Below are positions 1-10,239 of a DNA stretch of 64,000 nucleotides, piece by piece (position 1 is the stretch's first letter; each line of letters begins with the position of its first letter). Below the pieces are notes generated by a model, which was not told the DNA's origin, made no database searches, and was given only the letters and a program-made list of their open reading frames with translations. The stretch spans positions 5,870,747 to 5,934,746 of the forward strand of contig CM067312.1 in NCBI GenBank assembly GCA_034231615.1. The letters run 5' to 3'. This stretch comes from Meghimatium bilineatum (taxonomy: Eukaryota; Mollusca; Gastropoda; Stylommatophora; Philomycidae). The position numbers and the translations under genes are program-made.

Positions 1-1676
1 AAATTGAAAAAAACTGGGGTAAAGATCAATAATAGGGAAAGAGGAAAATTCTACGAAATAATGGGAAAGAAAGCTAGAAAAATGGTGGAATAAAAAATAT
101 AGAAATAATGGAAAATGAAGACAAAATTTAATGGATAAGGAAGATAAAATACAGTTGGATAGGAAGATATGAAAACATTGGATAAAAAAGTATATAAAAA
201 GTAACGGAAATGGAAGATAATAAATAATGGAAATAGGAAGGCAGATAAATAATTGTAATATCACACGTAAAGAGTTCGGAGATTAAACTGAAAATGGAAT
301 TCCAATATGGCAATGTGATTCGTGACTAGATTTCAATATCAAAACTTATTCGTGTCTTTTCTCGATTGCATTTCATTGATTTGTGTGCCAGATTTCTTCC
401 CATTTGAATGGGAGTGATTAGATCCAGTAACAGTAGTGAGTTATTTAAGTGAATTTTTCTATTCGTGGAGTGCAGGCGGATGAAAGGTTCAACAACTGTT
501 TCTGGCAAGGATATCCGGAATTCGATTGACTTGACTTTAGCATTCCTTAACTTAATCTCGATGAATGCTTGTCTTCTGACGTTAGGTGAAATAGAGTTAA
601 CTTCAAGCCATCTTGGATATACGCACAGTATTGATGGGTGCAGTAACGATTATTTTTGAAGACCAGTGCTCTAGGTATTAACATAAAACGAAAAAGGAAC
701 TTTACAGAAAAGTAACGCCTCTCTCTCTTGATGAAAGGGGTGCCATGTGATCTGTTTAAACAATATTGAGGCAAAGATGGTGGAATCATTAATCAACATC
801 ATAACAGAAAATGTTAATGATCTATGTCCAACTGCCTAGGCAGTTGGGTTAGTCAGAAATCGTATAAACAGTTTCGCCTTTAGCGCTCATTACATGACAA
901 TAATAAAACTCTCCAATTTCCAAGAGCTTGAGTCATGGAGCGAATATCTTTGTTGCTGGGAGGACTACCGATTTATCCAGTTTCCATGATAGAACAGTAT
1001 TATAAAACACCATATTATAAAACATTATTATAAGACACAATTCAATAAAACATTATTATAAGACATAATTTAATACTAAGATATAGCGACATTATACATT
1101 TCATAAGATTGTAATCAAGAAAATAAGATTGTAATAAGATTGTAACGTCTACGATACTGAAAGACACAGAAATGGACAAATAAGCATTATCCAGTGCCGT
1201 AAGTATATCTTCTGTAAATAATTGAGGGGTTGGGGTAGAGGCATATCTTGAAATAGAGTAATTTATTTATTTGTTGACCATTTTTCTTAACCAGGATGGA
1301 GGAAAGGGGGATAATAATTAAATAGTCGAAATCGGAAGTAGAGGTACCAGCCTTTTTGGTTTTGTCTCTAATACTAAATGTTATGTTCTGACTTCCTATA
1401 GGGGCATGGGTTTGAAACCCTTCCTACAAAACCACGCCCCATTTTTACCTACGTACTTGACCTCACCACATAAATTGTACAGCAGAGCGGACAACAAATC
1501 ATGTTCACAATTGGCTTAAAGCTAAAATATGTAGCTATAAACAACGTTTATACCTCTATCCACCATGTGCAACCGCAGCCCATACACTCCCAGCGCCTTC
1601 GTTCATTCGTGACATGGATTATTTATCTCTGTTGTTCCAAATATAGCTTACTTGACCACTAGTAATCAGGAAAAGT
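1..1676. other. Unassigned AT-rich DNA
   Basis: No protein family, RNA gene or clear mobile element recognised. The first 330 bases are purine-rich with loose repetition of words such as aatggaaga. Bases 985-1080 hold short imperfect repeats around attataa and acattatt. Short open frames here look like chance. Confidence 0.6.
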
Positions 1677-2137
1677 GAAATCTTTCCACTAGCTTGGCAA
1701 GACGTAAGCAAAAAATGAAATCTTTCCACTAGCTTGCCAGTAAGACGTATGCAAAAAAAAAAAGAAATCTTTCCACTAGCTTGCCAGCAAGACGTAAGCA
1801 AAAAAAAAAAAAAAAGAAATCTTTCCACTAGCTTGGCAGCAAGACGTAAGCAAAAAAAAAAAAAGAAATCTTTCCACTAGCTTGGCAGCAAGACGTAAGA
1901 AAAAAAAAGAAATCTTTCCACTAGCTTGGCAGCAAGAAGTAAGCAAAACAAAAAGGTATCTTTCCACTAGCTTGACAGCAAGACGTAAAAAAAAAAAGAA
2001 ATCTTTCCACTAGCTTGGCAGCATGACGTAATAAAAAAAAAAAAAGAAATCTTTCCACTAGCTTGGCAGCAAGACGTAAGCAAAAAAAAAGAAATCTTTC
2101 CACTAGCTTGGCAGCAAGACGTAAGCAAAAAATGAAA
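1677..2137. repeat. Minisatellite, ~42-50 bp unit, ~10 copies
   Basis: Each unit contains tctttccactagcttggcag, then caagacgtaagc and an A-tract. The A-tract varies between about 5 and 17 bases and accounts for most of the unit length variation. The open frames on the minus strand across it are repeat artefacts. Confidence 0.95.
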
Positions 2138-2303
2138 GTGTATCATTGTGTATCGGTTAGAGAACTTATAGACTTATCAATATCTGCATCATTCTCTTTC
2201 TCCCTGTCTCTATGTAGATGAAAGTGTTTATAAGATCACCCAAACAGTAATTCCGATAACGTTGAGATAGTTACCTATACTGGGATTCGAACCACCGATT
2301 CAT

Positions 2304-2331
2304 ATGTGTGTGTGTGTGTGTGTGTGTGTGT
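2304..2331. repeat. (TG)n microsatellite
   Basis: About 13-14 uninterrupted TG dinucleotides. Confidence 0.95.
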
Positions 2332-2413
2332 TCGTCCATCACAAGTGATGATGACCATTTTACTAACATCCACTTTTGAAAATTTAGTTAGAATTATGTC
2401 CATGTCTAATAGT

Positions 2414-2770
2414 TCATAGATGGCTAATGAGCCCTATTCGAGCTGTAAATGTCCTTGAACAGTTTGGGCATGGAATGACCAGTGTAGACGGATCTCGGTC
2501 TATCCGTGACGTTCTAGCTACTCTCCGCTGTTGAGCTGCCGCTTTTCTCTCTTTTTTTTCACAAGATAATGCGCCCTTTTTTTTTATTGTAGAGCGCCAT
2601 GTAGATCTATTTTGTGCAAATTCTTTCCGTGTATTTTGGTCTATTTCAAACGGTTTCAGTGAGTTCTTCAATGAGTCCTCGTAGCGCAACTTTTGTCCAC
2701 CTTGAGATCGTGTACCCTTCTCCAGCTCACCATAGAGAAGTCTCTTTATACGCGATGATGTACGTAAATT
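2414..2770 (-). pseudogene. LINE family A, C-terminal fragment of reverse transcriptase
   Basis: The minus strand encodes the tail of a non-LTR retrotransposon polyprotein. An RYEDSLKNSLK block is followed by FAQNRSTWRSTI, a basic KKERKAAAQQRR stretch, and a terminal zinc-knuckle-like CPNCSRTF...IGLISHL. This order is the C-terminus of the RTE-like elements whose N-terminus is a CFDP2-like endonuclease. A GELEKGTRSQGG-like block continues upstream to about 2770. Only the 3' end survives, as expected for a 5'-truncated insertion. A second copy of the same stretch lies at 36050-36450. Exact clade is not resolved by eye. Confidence 0.8.
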
Positions 2771-2949
2771 TCATGCTCCTAGAGTCAATGGGAAAACATT
2801 TTTCCTTCTGGTGAATTTTCGTGGATGTGAAAATGACTTGCACTGGGTAATTTTATTAAAGTAAGGAGGAGTTTTCTACCGATTCCTATTGGTGTTTCAA
2901 CAGCCTAATTTAAACAAACCGCACTAATTTAAGATTTCTAAATTATCTA

Positions 2950-3420
2950 TTGTCTTTCCTCACGTGAATGATGCTTGAGAATATCCAGACTTGACTTTAA
3001 GCTTAGGTGTAGGAACTTCAGTTGTCGTTCCAAGGCTATGTGTGTCGCCTTGGTTGCATTGATTACATGTTTGCTCAAAGTTGTCTTGACGTTTTCTTTA
3101 TCGCTTTCTGGTCAATCTTTGACCTTGTGTCCGGATATTCTTTTGTTAAATGCTCTTATTGGTATTTGGTTTGATTTCATTATCATAAGGTGACCGAACC
3201 ATTTTACTATTTCGATATGTTCAATACATATTATACCAATTCTTTTTCACGTTTCTTAATTTACTATTTTATCTAGTTTATCGAGATTTCTATGCAAAAG
3301 TATTTATATGAGTACTTTTCTTATTTTGTTTGAGATTTATATAACGGTGTGCACTCAATTTCCGCTTCAGTTTTTGTTTCCCAAGTCTGGAATGTTCAGT
3401 CAGACCGCCAATGTCCATAG
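2950..3420 (-). pseudogene. LINE fragment, RT C-terminal (WFGHL type)
   Basis: Minus-strand translation gives IVKWFGHLMIM, then IPIRAFNKRISGHKVK, a stop where related elements read GRPRKR, then a block ending in TKATHIALERQLKFLH. This is the C-terminal layout of many LINE polyproteins: W-x-GH, a small basic linker, a GRPRxRW motif and an A-x-x-R block. It differs from families A-E in this window. At least one in-frame stop and probable frameshifts above 3240 mark it as a relic. Confidence 0.6.
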
Positions 3421-3699
3421 ATAGCGTAGGCACATGACACGTTCCAACGACTTGGCTCTTAAATCTTTCGTCCTTGTATATTTTGACGTAGATAATTAGA
3501 AAGCAAAAAATCTCTCATCCAAGACCTTTGTAGTCAGACAGTTGACGATCAATTTGGGGCGTTGCTTAGCGACCGCTGTTGGGAACACTGCGATTGATGA
3601 CGTATCTACACAGCAATTTATGCCTATATAGTCGAAATAAACATGACGTTAAAAGACATAGTCTTTTCTGATATGAAGAGAGCCAAGACTGTTATATCA
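3421..3699. other. Unassigned
   Basis: No recognisable feature; next to the (TTA)n tail of the family E LINE at 3700. Confidence 0.5.
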
Positions 3700-4312
3700 G
3701 ACTTATAATAATAATAAAACATATATCCTGTCAGGGATGTAGGGGTACCACACGGATACATCAGCACATAACCCGTCAGGGATGTAGGGGTACCACACTG
3801 GATACATCAGCACAAACAGGACATCATACAACTCTCTCAGCCATTCGCAGAAGTGTAGAACAATCACCACCAAACCATTTCTTTGGTGTTATCAATCCAT
3901 GCTTTTCTCTGTCCCCTTCTCATCCTTATAAACTAGACTGTTCCTTGAAAAATAATTTTAGAAAGTGAGTAGTGTCTCGCTGCATGTCCATATCAAACAA
4001 GTTTACGCCCTGTCACCACTGCCAGAAGCGGTTCTTAATAACCTGCGATTTTGTTTATTTTCTGATGGACAAATATATCCTTGTGTCTATAATAGCTGAT
4101 TTTTAACAAACTTCTGTAGCACTTCTTTTTAGAAGACTGAATCCTTCTTTCTGTGTTTGCATTGAGTGTTCAGCTTTCACATCTGTATAAAAGTATACTT
4201 ATTACTAGCGATCTGATTAGATTGATTTTTACTGTAATAATGACCTTAATTCTCCACATTGTATTCAACTTTGCCATGACAGCTATAGCAATCTCGAATC
4301 TTAGCTTGTCAT
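3700..4312 (-). pseudogene. LINE family E, 3' half of RT region with tail
   Basis: Reading the minus strand from 4310: AIAVMAKLNTMWRIKVI, SLVISILLYRCES, then a stop replacing W of the usual CESWTL motif, TLNANTERRI, KKCYRSLLKISYYRHK, IFVHQKINKIAGY, RKAWIDNTKEMVWW and a degenerate STLLRMAE end. This is the post-palm RT region and C-terminus of a mollusc-type LINE. Several stops (after CES, after AGY, after RKLV) show it is dead. The 3' end carries two copies of a ~50-bp block around gtggtacccctacatccctg and ends in (ATT)n at about 3706-3718. Confidence 0.8.
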
Positions 4313-4315
4313 GTC

Positions 4316-4866
4316 ATGTGACATTCTTTCCAGAACGTTGTCTTCCCAATGAACTCCCGGAAGCCCCCTCTGTCTTGGGCGATGTGACTTGCCTTTTCCA
4401 ACGATGTATTCATGTTATCTTTAATGTCAGTCCATCGTCTTCTTGGTCTGCATTTCTTCCTCCACCCAGGTGCTCTGCCTTCAATTTTTTTGTCTTTCTA
4501 AACAGCTGTGTCTCTTTATATGACCAAACATGTGTAGTTTTCTTTTTGTTATTGTGTTTAGTAACCAACACTCTGAAATCTTCAATGTGTTTGTAATATC
4601 TGAGTTTCTCTTTTTTTTTCCTTCCATGATATTCTAAGTATCTTTCTGTAGCATTTCATCTCAAAGGCGTTAATCTTCTTTGCCACCGACTTACTTAGGG
4701 TCCATGTTTCACAGCCGTATGTTGCAACCGGAAAAATAAAAGTTCGTAACAATACCAATTTCGTTTCTATTTTGTTATTTTTCCATATGTTTTTCAACCG
4801 TGCTGATTTACAATATGCCATTGCCAGTCTTTTCCTTATTTCTGCCATGCAGTCTCCTACAACTTA
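4316..4866 (-). pseudogene. LINE family B, C-terminal fragment
   Basis: The minus strand encodes AEIRKRLAMAYCKSARLKNI, VLLRTFIFPVATYGCETWTL and INAFEMKCYRKILRISWKEK before a stop, then a frameshifted remainder to the 3' end. The YGCETWTL...CYRKILRISW pair is the hallmark of the segment C-terminal to the RT palm in RTE-like LINEs. The 3' end at about 4318 (gacattctttccag on the plus strand) matches the ends at 10246, 18322 and 61167. That shared boundary is good evidence for the true 3' terminus of the element. Its 3' end abuts the 5' break of the family E copy at 4312. Confidence 0.85.
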
Positions 4867-5048
4867 GCTTAGATATATCAAACATACAATTCACACAATT
4901 CACAATATGGCGAACGAATCTCATTTATATTTCATGAACACTGATAAAGACAGAAACATTAAAAATATAATACCATTTAAAACAAGAACAATCGACACTA
5001 TGCAACAACAAAAGCTATCTCTGATCTGTCAGCAATCGTCAGCAACAA

Positions 5049-5152
<104 letters not shown>

Positions 5153-5432
5153 TTTAAAAAAACCCAACAATTTTTATCAGAAAATCGTATTTTCAAAACG
5201 ACATCCACTGATGCATGTCTGCAACACACAGAGATGAAAAGCGCAATCAGCGTAGATCGAACGTCAGTCATGCTTCAAACCTTAGATGCGCGATCAATAC
5301 ATAATTAATTTATGATTAGTCTTATTGTGATTGTGATCGAAGATTCACGGCTGGTGTACTTGTTCAGAAAAAAAGATACAGGTTTGTTAAGGTTCAGGTG
5401 TGAATGTATACTCTATGCGTTCATAGAACATA

Positions 5433-5897
5433 ATACCCATACACATGGTTATTGGAACCATCAGCAGTTCTACCCAGGTGGTGTGCTGGTTATCAATACA
5501 CATGGTTATTGGAACCATCAGCAGTTCTACCCAGGTGGTGTGCTGGTTATCAATACACATGGTTATTGGAACCATCAGCAGTCCTACCCAGGTGGTGTGC
5601 TGGTTATCAATACACATGGTTATTGGAACCATCAGCTGTTCTACCCAGGTGGTGTGCTGGTTATCAATACACATGGTTATTGGAACCATCAGCAGTTCTA
5701 CCCAGGTGGTGTGCTGGTTATCAATACACATGGTTATTGGAACCATCAGCAGTTCTACCCAGGTGGTGTGCTGGTTATCAATACACATGGTTATTGGAAC
5801 CATCAGCAGTTCTACCCAGGTGGTGTGCTGGTTATCAATACACATGGTTATTGGAACCATCAGCAGTTCTACCCAGGTGGTGCGTTGGTTATCAATG
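5433..5897. repeat. 57-bp minisatellite, ~8 copies
   Basis: The unit begins acacatggttattggaacca. 57 is a multiple of 3 and the unit lacks stops in several frames, so open frames run through it on both strands (19-residue protein repeats such as THGYWNHQQ). Copies differ by single bases (agcagttc, agcagtcc, agctgttc). No start context, signal peptide or splice evidence supports a real gene. Confidence 0.95.
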
Positions 5898-5961
5898 GCT
5901 GACATTTATATTTCATCTCGTTTGTTACATTCCCAGTCTTGACAGACTGTCTGCAGCAGTT

Positions 5962-6330
5962 TGTAACATTTGTAACATTTGTAACATTTGTAACAATTGC
6001 TACCAATCATGTTTCTATAACATTTGCTATAAATCATGTTTCTATAACATTTGCTATAAATCATTCTTCTATAACATTTGCTATAAATCATTCTTCTATA
6101 ACATTTGCTATAAATCATTCTTCTATAACATTTGCTACCAATCATGTTTCTATAACATTTGCTATAAATCATTCTTCTATAACATTTGCTACCAATCATG
6201 TTTCTATAACATTTGCTATAAATCATTCTTCTATAACATTTGCTATAAATCATGTTTCTATAATATTTGCTATAAATCATGTTTCTATAACATTTGCTAC
6301 GAATCATGTTTCTATAACATTTGCGACGAA
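5962..6330. repeat. 27-bp minisatellite with 9-bp prelude
   Basis: It starts with four copies of the 9-mer gtaacattt, then about 13 copies of a 27-mer containing ataacatttgctataaatca. Variants alternate between catgtttct and cattcttct and between ctataaat and ctaccaat. The 9-mer is a sub-unit of the 27-mer, so the longer unit probably arose from the shorter. Confidence 0.93.
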
Positions 6331-6331
6331 A

Positions 6332-6490
6332 CATGACCATCTATCACAGCTGTGACCATCTGACACAGCTCTGGCCATCTATCACAGCTGTGATCATCTA
6401 ACACAACTCTGGCCATCTAACACAGCACTGAACATCCAACACATCTCTGACCATCTAACACAGCTCTGACGATCTAACACAGCTCTGACA
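6332..6490. repeat. ~22-bp minisatellite, ~7 copies
   Basis: Degenerate units around gaccatctaacacagctct. It directly follows the 27-mer array. Confidence 0.85.
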
Positions 6491-7140
6491 GACAATCTCT
6501 ACGACTCTGTCTCGGGACTGATCACCACATTCTAGTTCACCAATACAATTGCTATCAAACATTTATTACAGAACTATCAAACTTGTGGTCTACGTAGGTA
6601 CTATTGTTACAATTAGTATCCAACAGATCTAGAATTACTATCTGTAACTGACTGACTTAGATCACTATGTGTTTTAGTACCAGGGAGTGTAGCTGTGATT
6701 ATAGTGCTGAACTGGTCATCAGAACAGTGCTTGTCATATTGAACGATGGTTGTTTATCGTTCACTTTCGAAGGATCAGGGGACTAAACAAGAGCGGGATA
6801 GAATATCGACAAGAGAAATAATGTATCGGCACGAGACAAGAACGAGCTTACTTAATCGAAAAACTCTCTCAGTCTCTTTATTTCTTTATATATGTCTCTC
6901 TTTCTGTGTGAGTGTTTGTTTGTATGCTTGCGTGCTTGCGATAAAATAAAAATCGTTCTTAGAAGAAAAACCATTATCGTATTGATTTCATCATATGGGG
7001 CACCGCCTTCAATTTGTTCGTTCCTTGTAACATTTTGAACACTTTTTTTCTGTCTATTAAATTCCGTGTTTATTGCAGTGAGTTTAAAATTTGTTTTTCT
7101 TTAAATTTGATGGCCCTAGTAATTACGAGTGATTAGCTCC
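6491..7140. other. Unassigned
   Basis: No recognised gene or element. A 67-residue open frame (6746-6949) ends in a low-complexity SLFLYICLSF stretch and looks like chance. Confidence 0.5.
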
Positions 7141-8160
7141 TATTTCCTATGTGCCCTGGGGAAGTTTCTGAGCTTGATTTCATACCCAGGAGACTTCACC
7201 TTTCGGCTTGTCGGCTTGGTGTAATGTCTATTGGAGGAACCTTCTACTCGGGAGGGGGGGGGGGGGGGTACATGTTACGAGACGAGCTGATAGTTTGCCT
7301 GGGTCACCCATTGTTTGTCTATCCTCTGACGAGGCGTTTCGCACCAAGCGAGCTGTACCTCGTGTAGGAAGACCATTCCATTACCACTGTTTTTGTCCAT
7401 ACGTCCCAGACCTAATTTCTTCCGTATAAGCCGTGTTGGGTAACGGCGACGGTCGAATTAGACTCAGAGTTTATACATCTTCCTAGACTAGATGCTGCTT
7501 GACCAAACAGATCGGTGGTCTGAGATTTTACCTGTGCATTTCTCACGTACTCGCATAGTCCACTTGAGATGACCTTCCAATCCATCGCTAGGCGCGGTCT
7601 GTGTATTTTCTCTTCGCCATTGCGTATATTACCCAAAGAGGTAGGTAAAATACGAATCTCGGACGAGGAGCTTCGTAGTGGGCTTTTGGGTACTTAATCC
7701 AATTCTATCTGTATGCGGCGTGTTGGACAACGGCCGACAATCGAGTTGGGCTAGGTTTGCAGTGTCATTAGAGACTTGTGTACCCCTCTACGTTGCCCGC
7801 AGTGTCCATTTTCCGAGTCTCAGCACTGCTTTGGTAAGATATTTGAACAATGCGCTCTCCGACATGTGTTCAATGAGGAGCTTTCTTCCATACCCAGGAG
7901 TGCATGTTTAAGTTGGCGTTTCCAATACTTGAGTCATGACTCCTACTTTGAATAGGGTCGGTTGTGATGGGACATGAGAGCTTCTGTATGTTCTCGAGAA
8001 TAAACAGCACTTTCGCCAGTCGGTCTAGTGCTGGATCATTGCAGCGCCGTTGCCACTGAATCGGCTCACGTAAATTACGTTTCCTTCTAGCGTGTATTAC
8101 CTTTTGCAGATTACGCATGTGATTGCGTCTGTGGGTCTCACCAATGGCCCACTAGACATA
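7141..8160. other. GC-richer unassigned block with internal duplication
   Basis: This kilobase is visibly richer in G and C than its surroundings and contains a G-run (7251-7268). A stretch near 7425-7478 (cgtgttgggtaacggcgacg) recurs in diverged form near 7707-7762 (cgtgttggacaacggccgac), so part of it is an old direct duplication. Moderate open frames exist on both strands (for example minus 7870-8118, RNLQKVIHARRKRNLREPI), but I recognise no family. It could be a worn mobile element or an old exon-bearing sequence. Confidence 0.4.
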
Positions 8161-8637
8161 ACACCCATTCAACAAAAAACCTTAGTGGATGACATGCCGT
8201 TATATTGAGGTTATATTGAGAGAAGCTTCATGGCACGTCATCTATACAATTATGCTTTTTATTTTTTTTTTGAAATGTGTTTCATGTTTACCTGAATATA
8301 TATGTATGCACCCTCTCTGGTTGGGAGGGAGCCAGAGATGTACTGTGCAGCACTGGGGAGGAAGAAACTGACATCACTGTTTTTTTCCTATGACTGAAAC
8401 CCATCATGTAGGAACAGTGACTCAGGACGTGACAATCCTTTTGACTTGAACATTTGGTTGCATGCCTGGAGCAATAGAGAAGCTCGTCATAACCAGTAGT
8501 CAATTGGTGGCGGGGAATGAGCACAGTGAACCCTATCTTGGCTACAGTGGCTAGGAGCAGTGCATAGGTTGAAACCTACCTTATAGGAGGTGTGATAGTT
8601 ATTCTCTGGCTCTGTCCCGGGGTGGGCCGAAAATGCA
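8161..8637. other. Unassigned
   Basis: No family recognised. Could be the body of the element whose 3' end is at 8638-8730, but I cannot show it. Confidence 0.4.
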
Positions 8638-8730
8638 CAGACTTCCCAGTAATATAATGCCATATGATGGCATTAGGTCAAATGGCATGAGCCCATGGAC
8701 CGCTGGATCAGCAACCAACCAATCAACCAA
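8638..8730 (-). repeat. Dispersed repeat ending in (GGTT)n-like tail
   Basis: The block catgagcccatggaccgctg followed by gatcagcaaccaaccaatc matches a diverged copy at 25575-25640 (catgaacccgaccgctgg, caacaactaaccaacc). The shared end next to a short AACC/GGTT tail looks like a SINE or LINE 3' end on the minus strand. It also holds the dyad taatgccat-atg-atggcatta at 8657-8677. Confidence 0.55.
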
Positions 8731-8734
8731 CCTT

Positions 8735-9220
8735 TTCGAGATTCGGTGTGTACTCGTAAAATCAGCGTATGTTAGGGACATTGGCATTGGTCGCTCCTCC
8801 AATGTTTCTGCGTTTTAAGCCGGTCAAGTGGAAATACACAGATTCCTTGCATATGTTGGATGTAATGGCGTGGGTGTTTCGGAAATATTTCATGTCTCTC
8901 TGCAGGCAATCCTCACTCCATATGCAGCATCCACATTCACGGACATGAACTTAAAAATGTTAGCCAGGAATACAGCAAGAGCAGCTGTATTTCTGCGTCC
9001 AGAGTGCACCTCGAGGAAGTACATTTAGGATCTTGGTTATCTACTAACCCTGCGCCCGCGAGCAAGCAGCGCGAGACCATTGGCCCATTTGCAGTGGGTT
9101 TATCCACTGAACTTTATTTTCGCTGAAACTAATACTGACCATTGTTAGTGCTACCTAGTTTACAGTTTTTATAGCTAAGTTCTGTTAAAATATTTCAGTG
9201 AAAAATGGTGGAAAATAGAT
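8735..9220. other. Unassigned
   Basis: One 66-residue open frame (8828-9028, plus) without recognisable similarity. Probably non-coding. Confidence 0.45.
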
Positions 9221-9360
9221 ACCAAACGTTATCTCAGAGAGGATACTATTCATCGACAAGAAGAGACCAAACGTTATCCCAGAGAGGATACTATTCATCG
9301 ACAAGAAGAGACCAAACGTTATCCCAGAGAGGATACTATTCGTCGACAAGAAGAGACCAA
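9221..9360. repeat. 45-bp tandem repeat, 3 copies
   Basis: Units start accaaacgttatc and end tcgacaagaagag. Copies differ at only one or two positions (tctcag/tcccag; attcat/attcgt). Confidence 0.95.
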
Positions 9361-9439
9361 ATTACAATCTTAGAAACGGCAACTGTAGACTCAATTATTA
9401 CTTGTACAATATGTCGAGACTTCGTCAGACAGACATATT

Positions 9440-9650
9440 TTGTCAGTCAGATATGAATCCATGTAAAAAAAAGGCAATGAGACGGACATGTATCCAAATA
9501 TAGAACGAAATCAGACAGATATGTATCCATGTGTACAGAGAAGACAATCAGACAGACAAATAACCTTGTAGAGAAGGTAATTGGAAAATAAATCACTGCC
9601 CATGCAGAGAAAGCAATCAGACAGATGTGTTTCCACGTGGAGAACGCAAT
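9440..9650. repeat. Degenerate ~40-bp repeat (aatcagacaga)
   Basis: About five diverged copies of a unit containing caatcagacagacatgt and agagaa, also visible as repeated IAFS words in the minus-strand frame. Confidence 0.65.
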
Positions 9651-9766
9651 CAGAAAACATATTATCACCATACGTACTCCGACTCTCTCAACGAAGCGGC
9701 ACACAACTACCACTAACATTACGTAACTCCGTACACCACCGCCTTCTACAGAATTCCTCTGCACAG

Positions 9767-9949
9767 AATTAATTAGGCCTTCATTCGCCATTGTTAAAAA
9801 TTATTGTCGCTATTTCCGTTGGTCACTATTTATATACTTGGAGTCGCGTGCCAAAAATAGTCAAGGCGACTCCATGTCAATAAGTAGTCACCAACGAAAA
9901 CACGACAATAATAAAATAAAAAACGATACGAGTGAAGGCCTAATTAATT
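9767..9949. mobile_element. Foldback MITE with long terminal inverted repeats
   Basis: The left arm (from aggccttcattcg at 9775) and the right arm (ending cgagtgaaggcct at 9941) are reverse complements over about 75 bases with scattered mismatches. They include attattgtcg, cgttggt and the inner pair ggagtcgc/gcgactcc around an 18-base loop. Outside the arms both sides read aattaatt, a possible 8-bp target-site duplication, though that word is itself palindromic. No coding capacity. An 8-bp duplication would suggest hAT-type mobilisation, but this is tentative. Confidence 0.8.
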
Positions 9950-9954
9950 ATGTG

Positions 9955-10115
9955 TAGAGGTCTTCTAAACATCGAGGACCTCGCTCCGTAGCTGCAAACG
10001 ATAATTTCTAGAGATCTCCGAAAAATGCACTTGTAAACAAAACGTTGCGAGCGGTATTCGAATGTGCTACCTCCTGGGGGCAAAACGAACGGCTTAACTA
10101 AAATGACTGGGGATA
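9955..10115 (-). mobile_element. SINE family V copy (tRNA-like head)
   Basis: On the minus strand, ttaagccgttcgttttgccc leads to cacattcgaataccgc (a reasonable RNA polymerase III B box) and then to gcaacg, tttacaagtgcattttt and a body. The same order occurs at 37975-38130 on the plus strand (tggtaaagccatttgtc, gcaacgtcttgttcacaagt). Two diverged dispersed copies with a tRNA-like head indicate a SINE. Confidence 0.65.
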
Positions 10116-10159
10116 CATTATGTTCTTGGAATGGGAGTGTCTTGGAATGGAATGGGATA

Positions 10160-10195
10160 CTCTGCAGGAGTTTGAGAACGAACACAGAAGAAGTA
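10160..10195 (+). mobile_element. SINE family A 3'-end relic
   Basis: gcaggagtttgagaacgaac followed by acagaagaag matches the conserved 3' end of the SINEs at 25309-25450 and 58907-59053. Only this end is recognisable. Confidence 0.5.
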
Positions 10196-10239
10196 CAATA
10201 TGCGCTGTATATTCAGATCTAAGAAAACACAGGTTGATG

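Noticed and set aside
2280..2300. tRNA gene or SINE on the minus strand (ggttcgaatccca B box)
   Set aside because: The B box is perfect, but no A box or cloverleaf can be drawn: the (TG)n tract occupies the needed upstream space.
5312..6355. Overlapping long open frames on both strands
   Set aside because: They read through the 57-bp and 27-bp arrays. Simultaneous openness in several frames is expected from stop-free repeat units.
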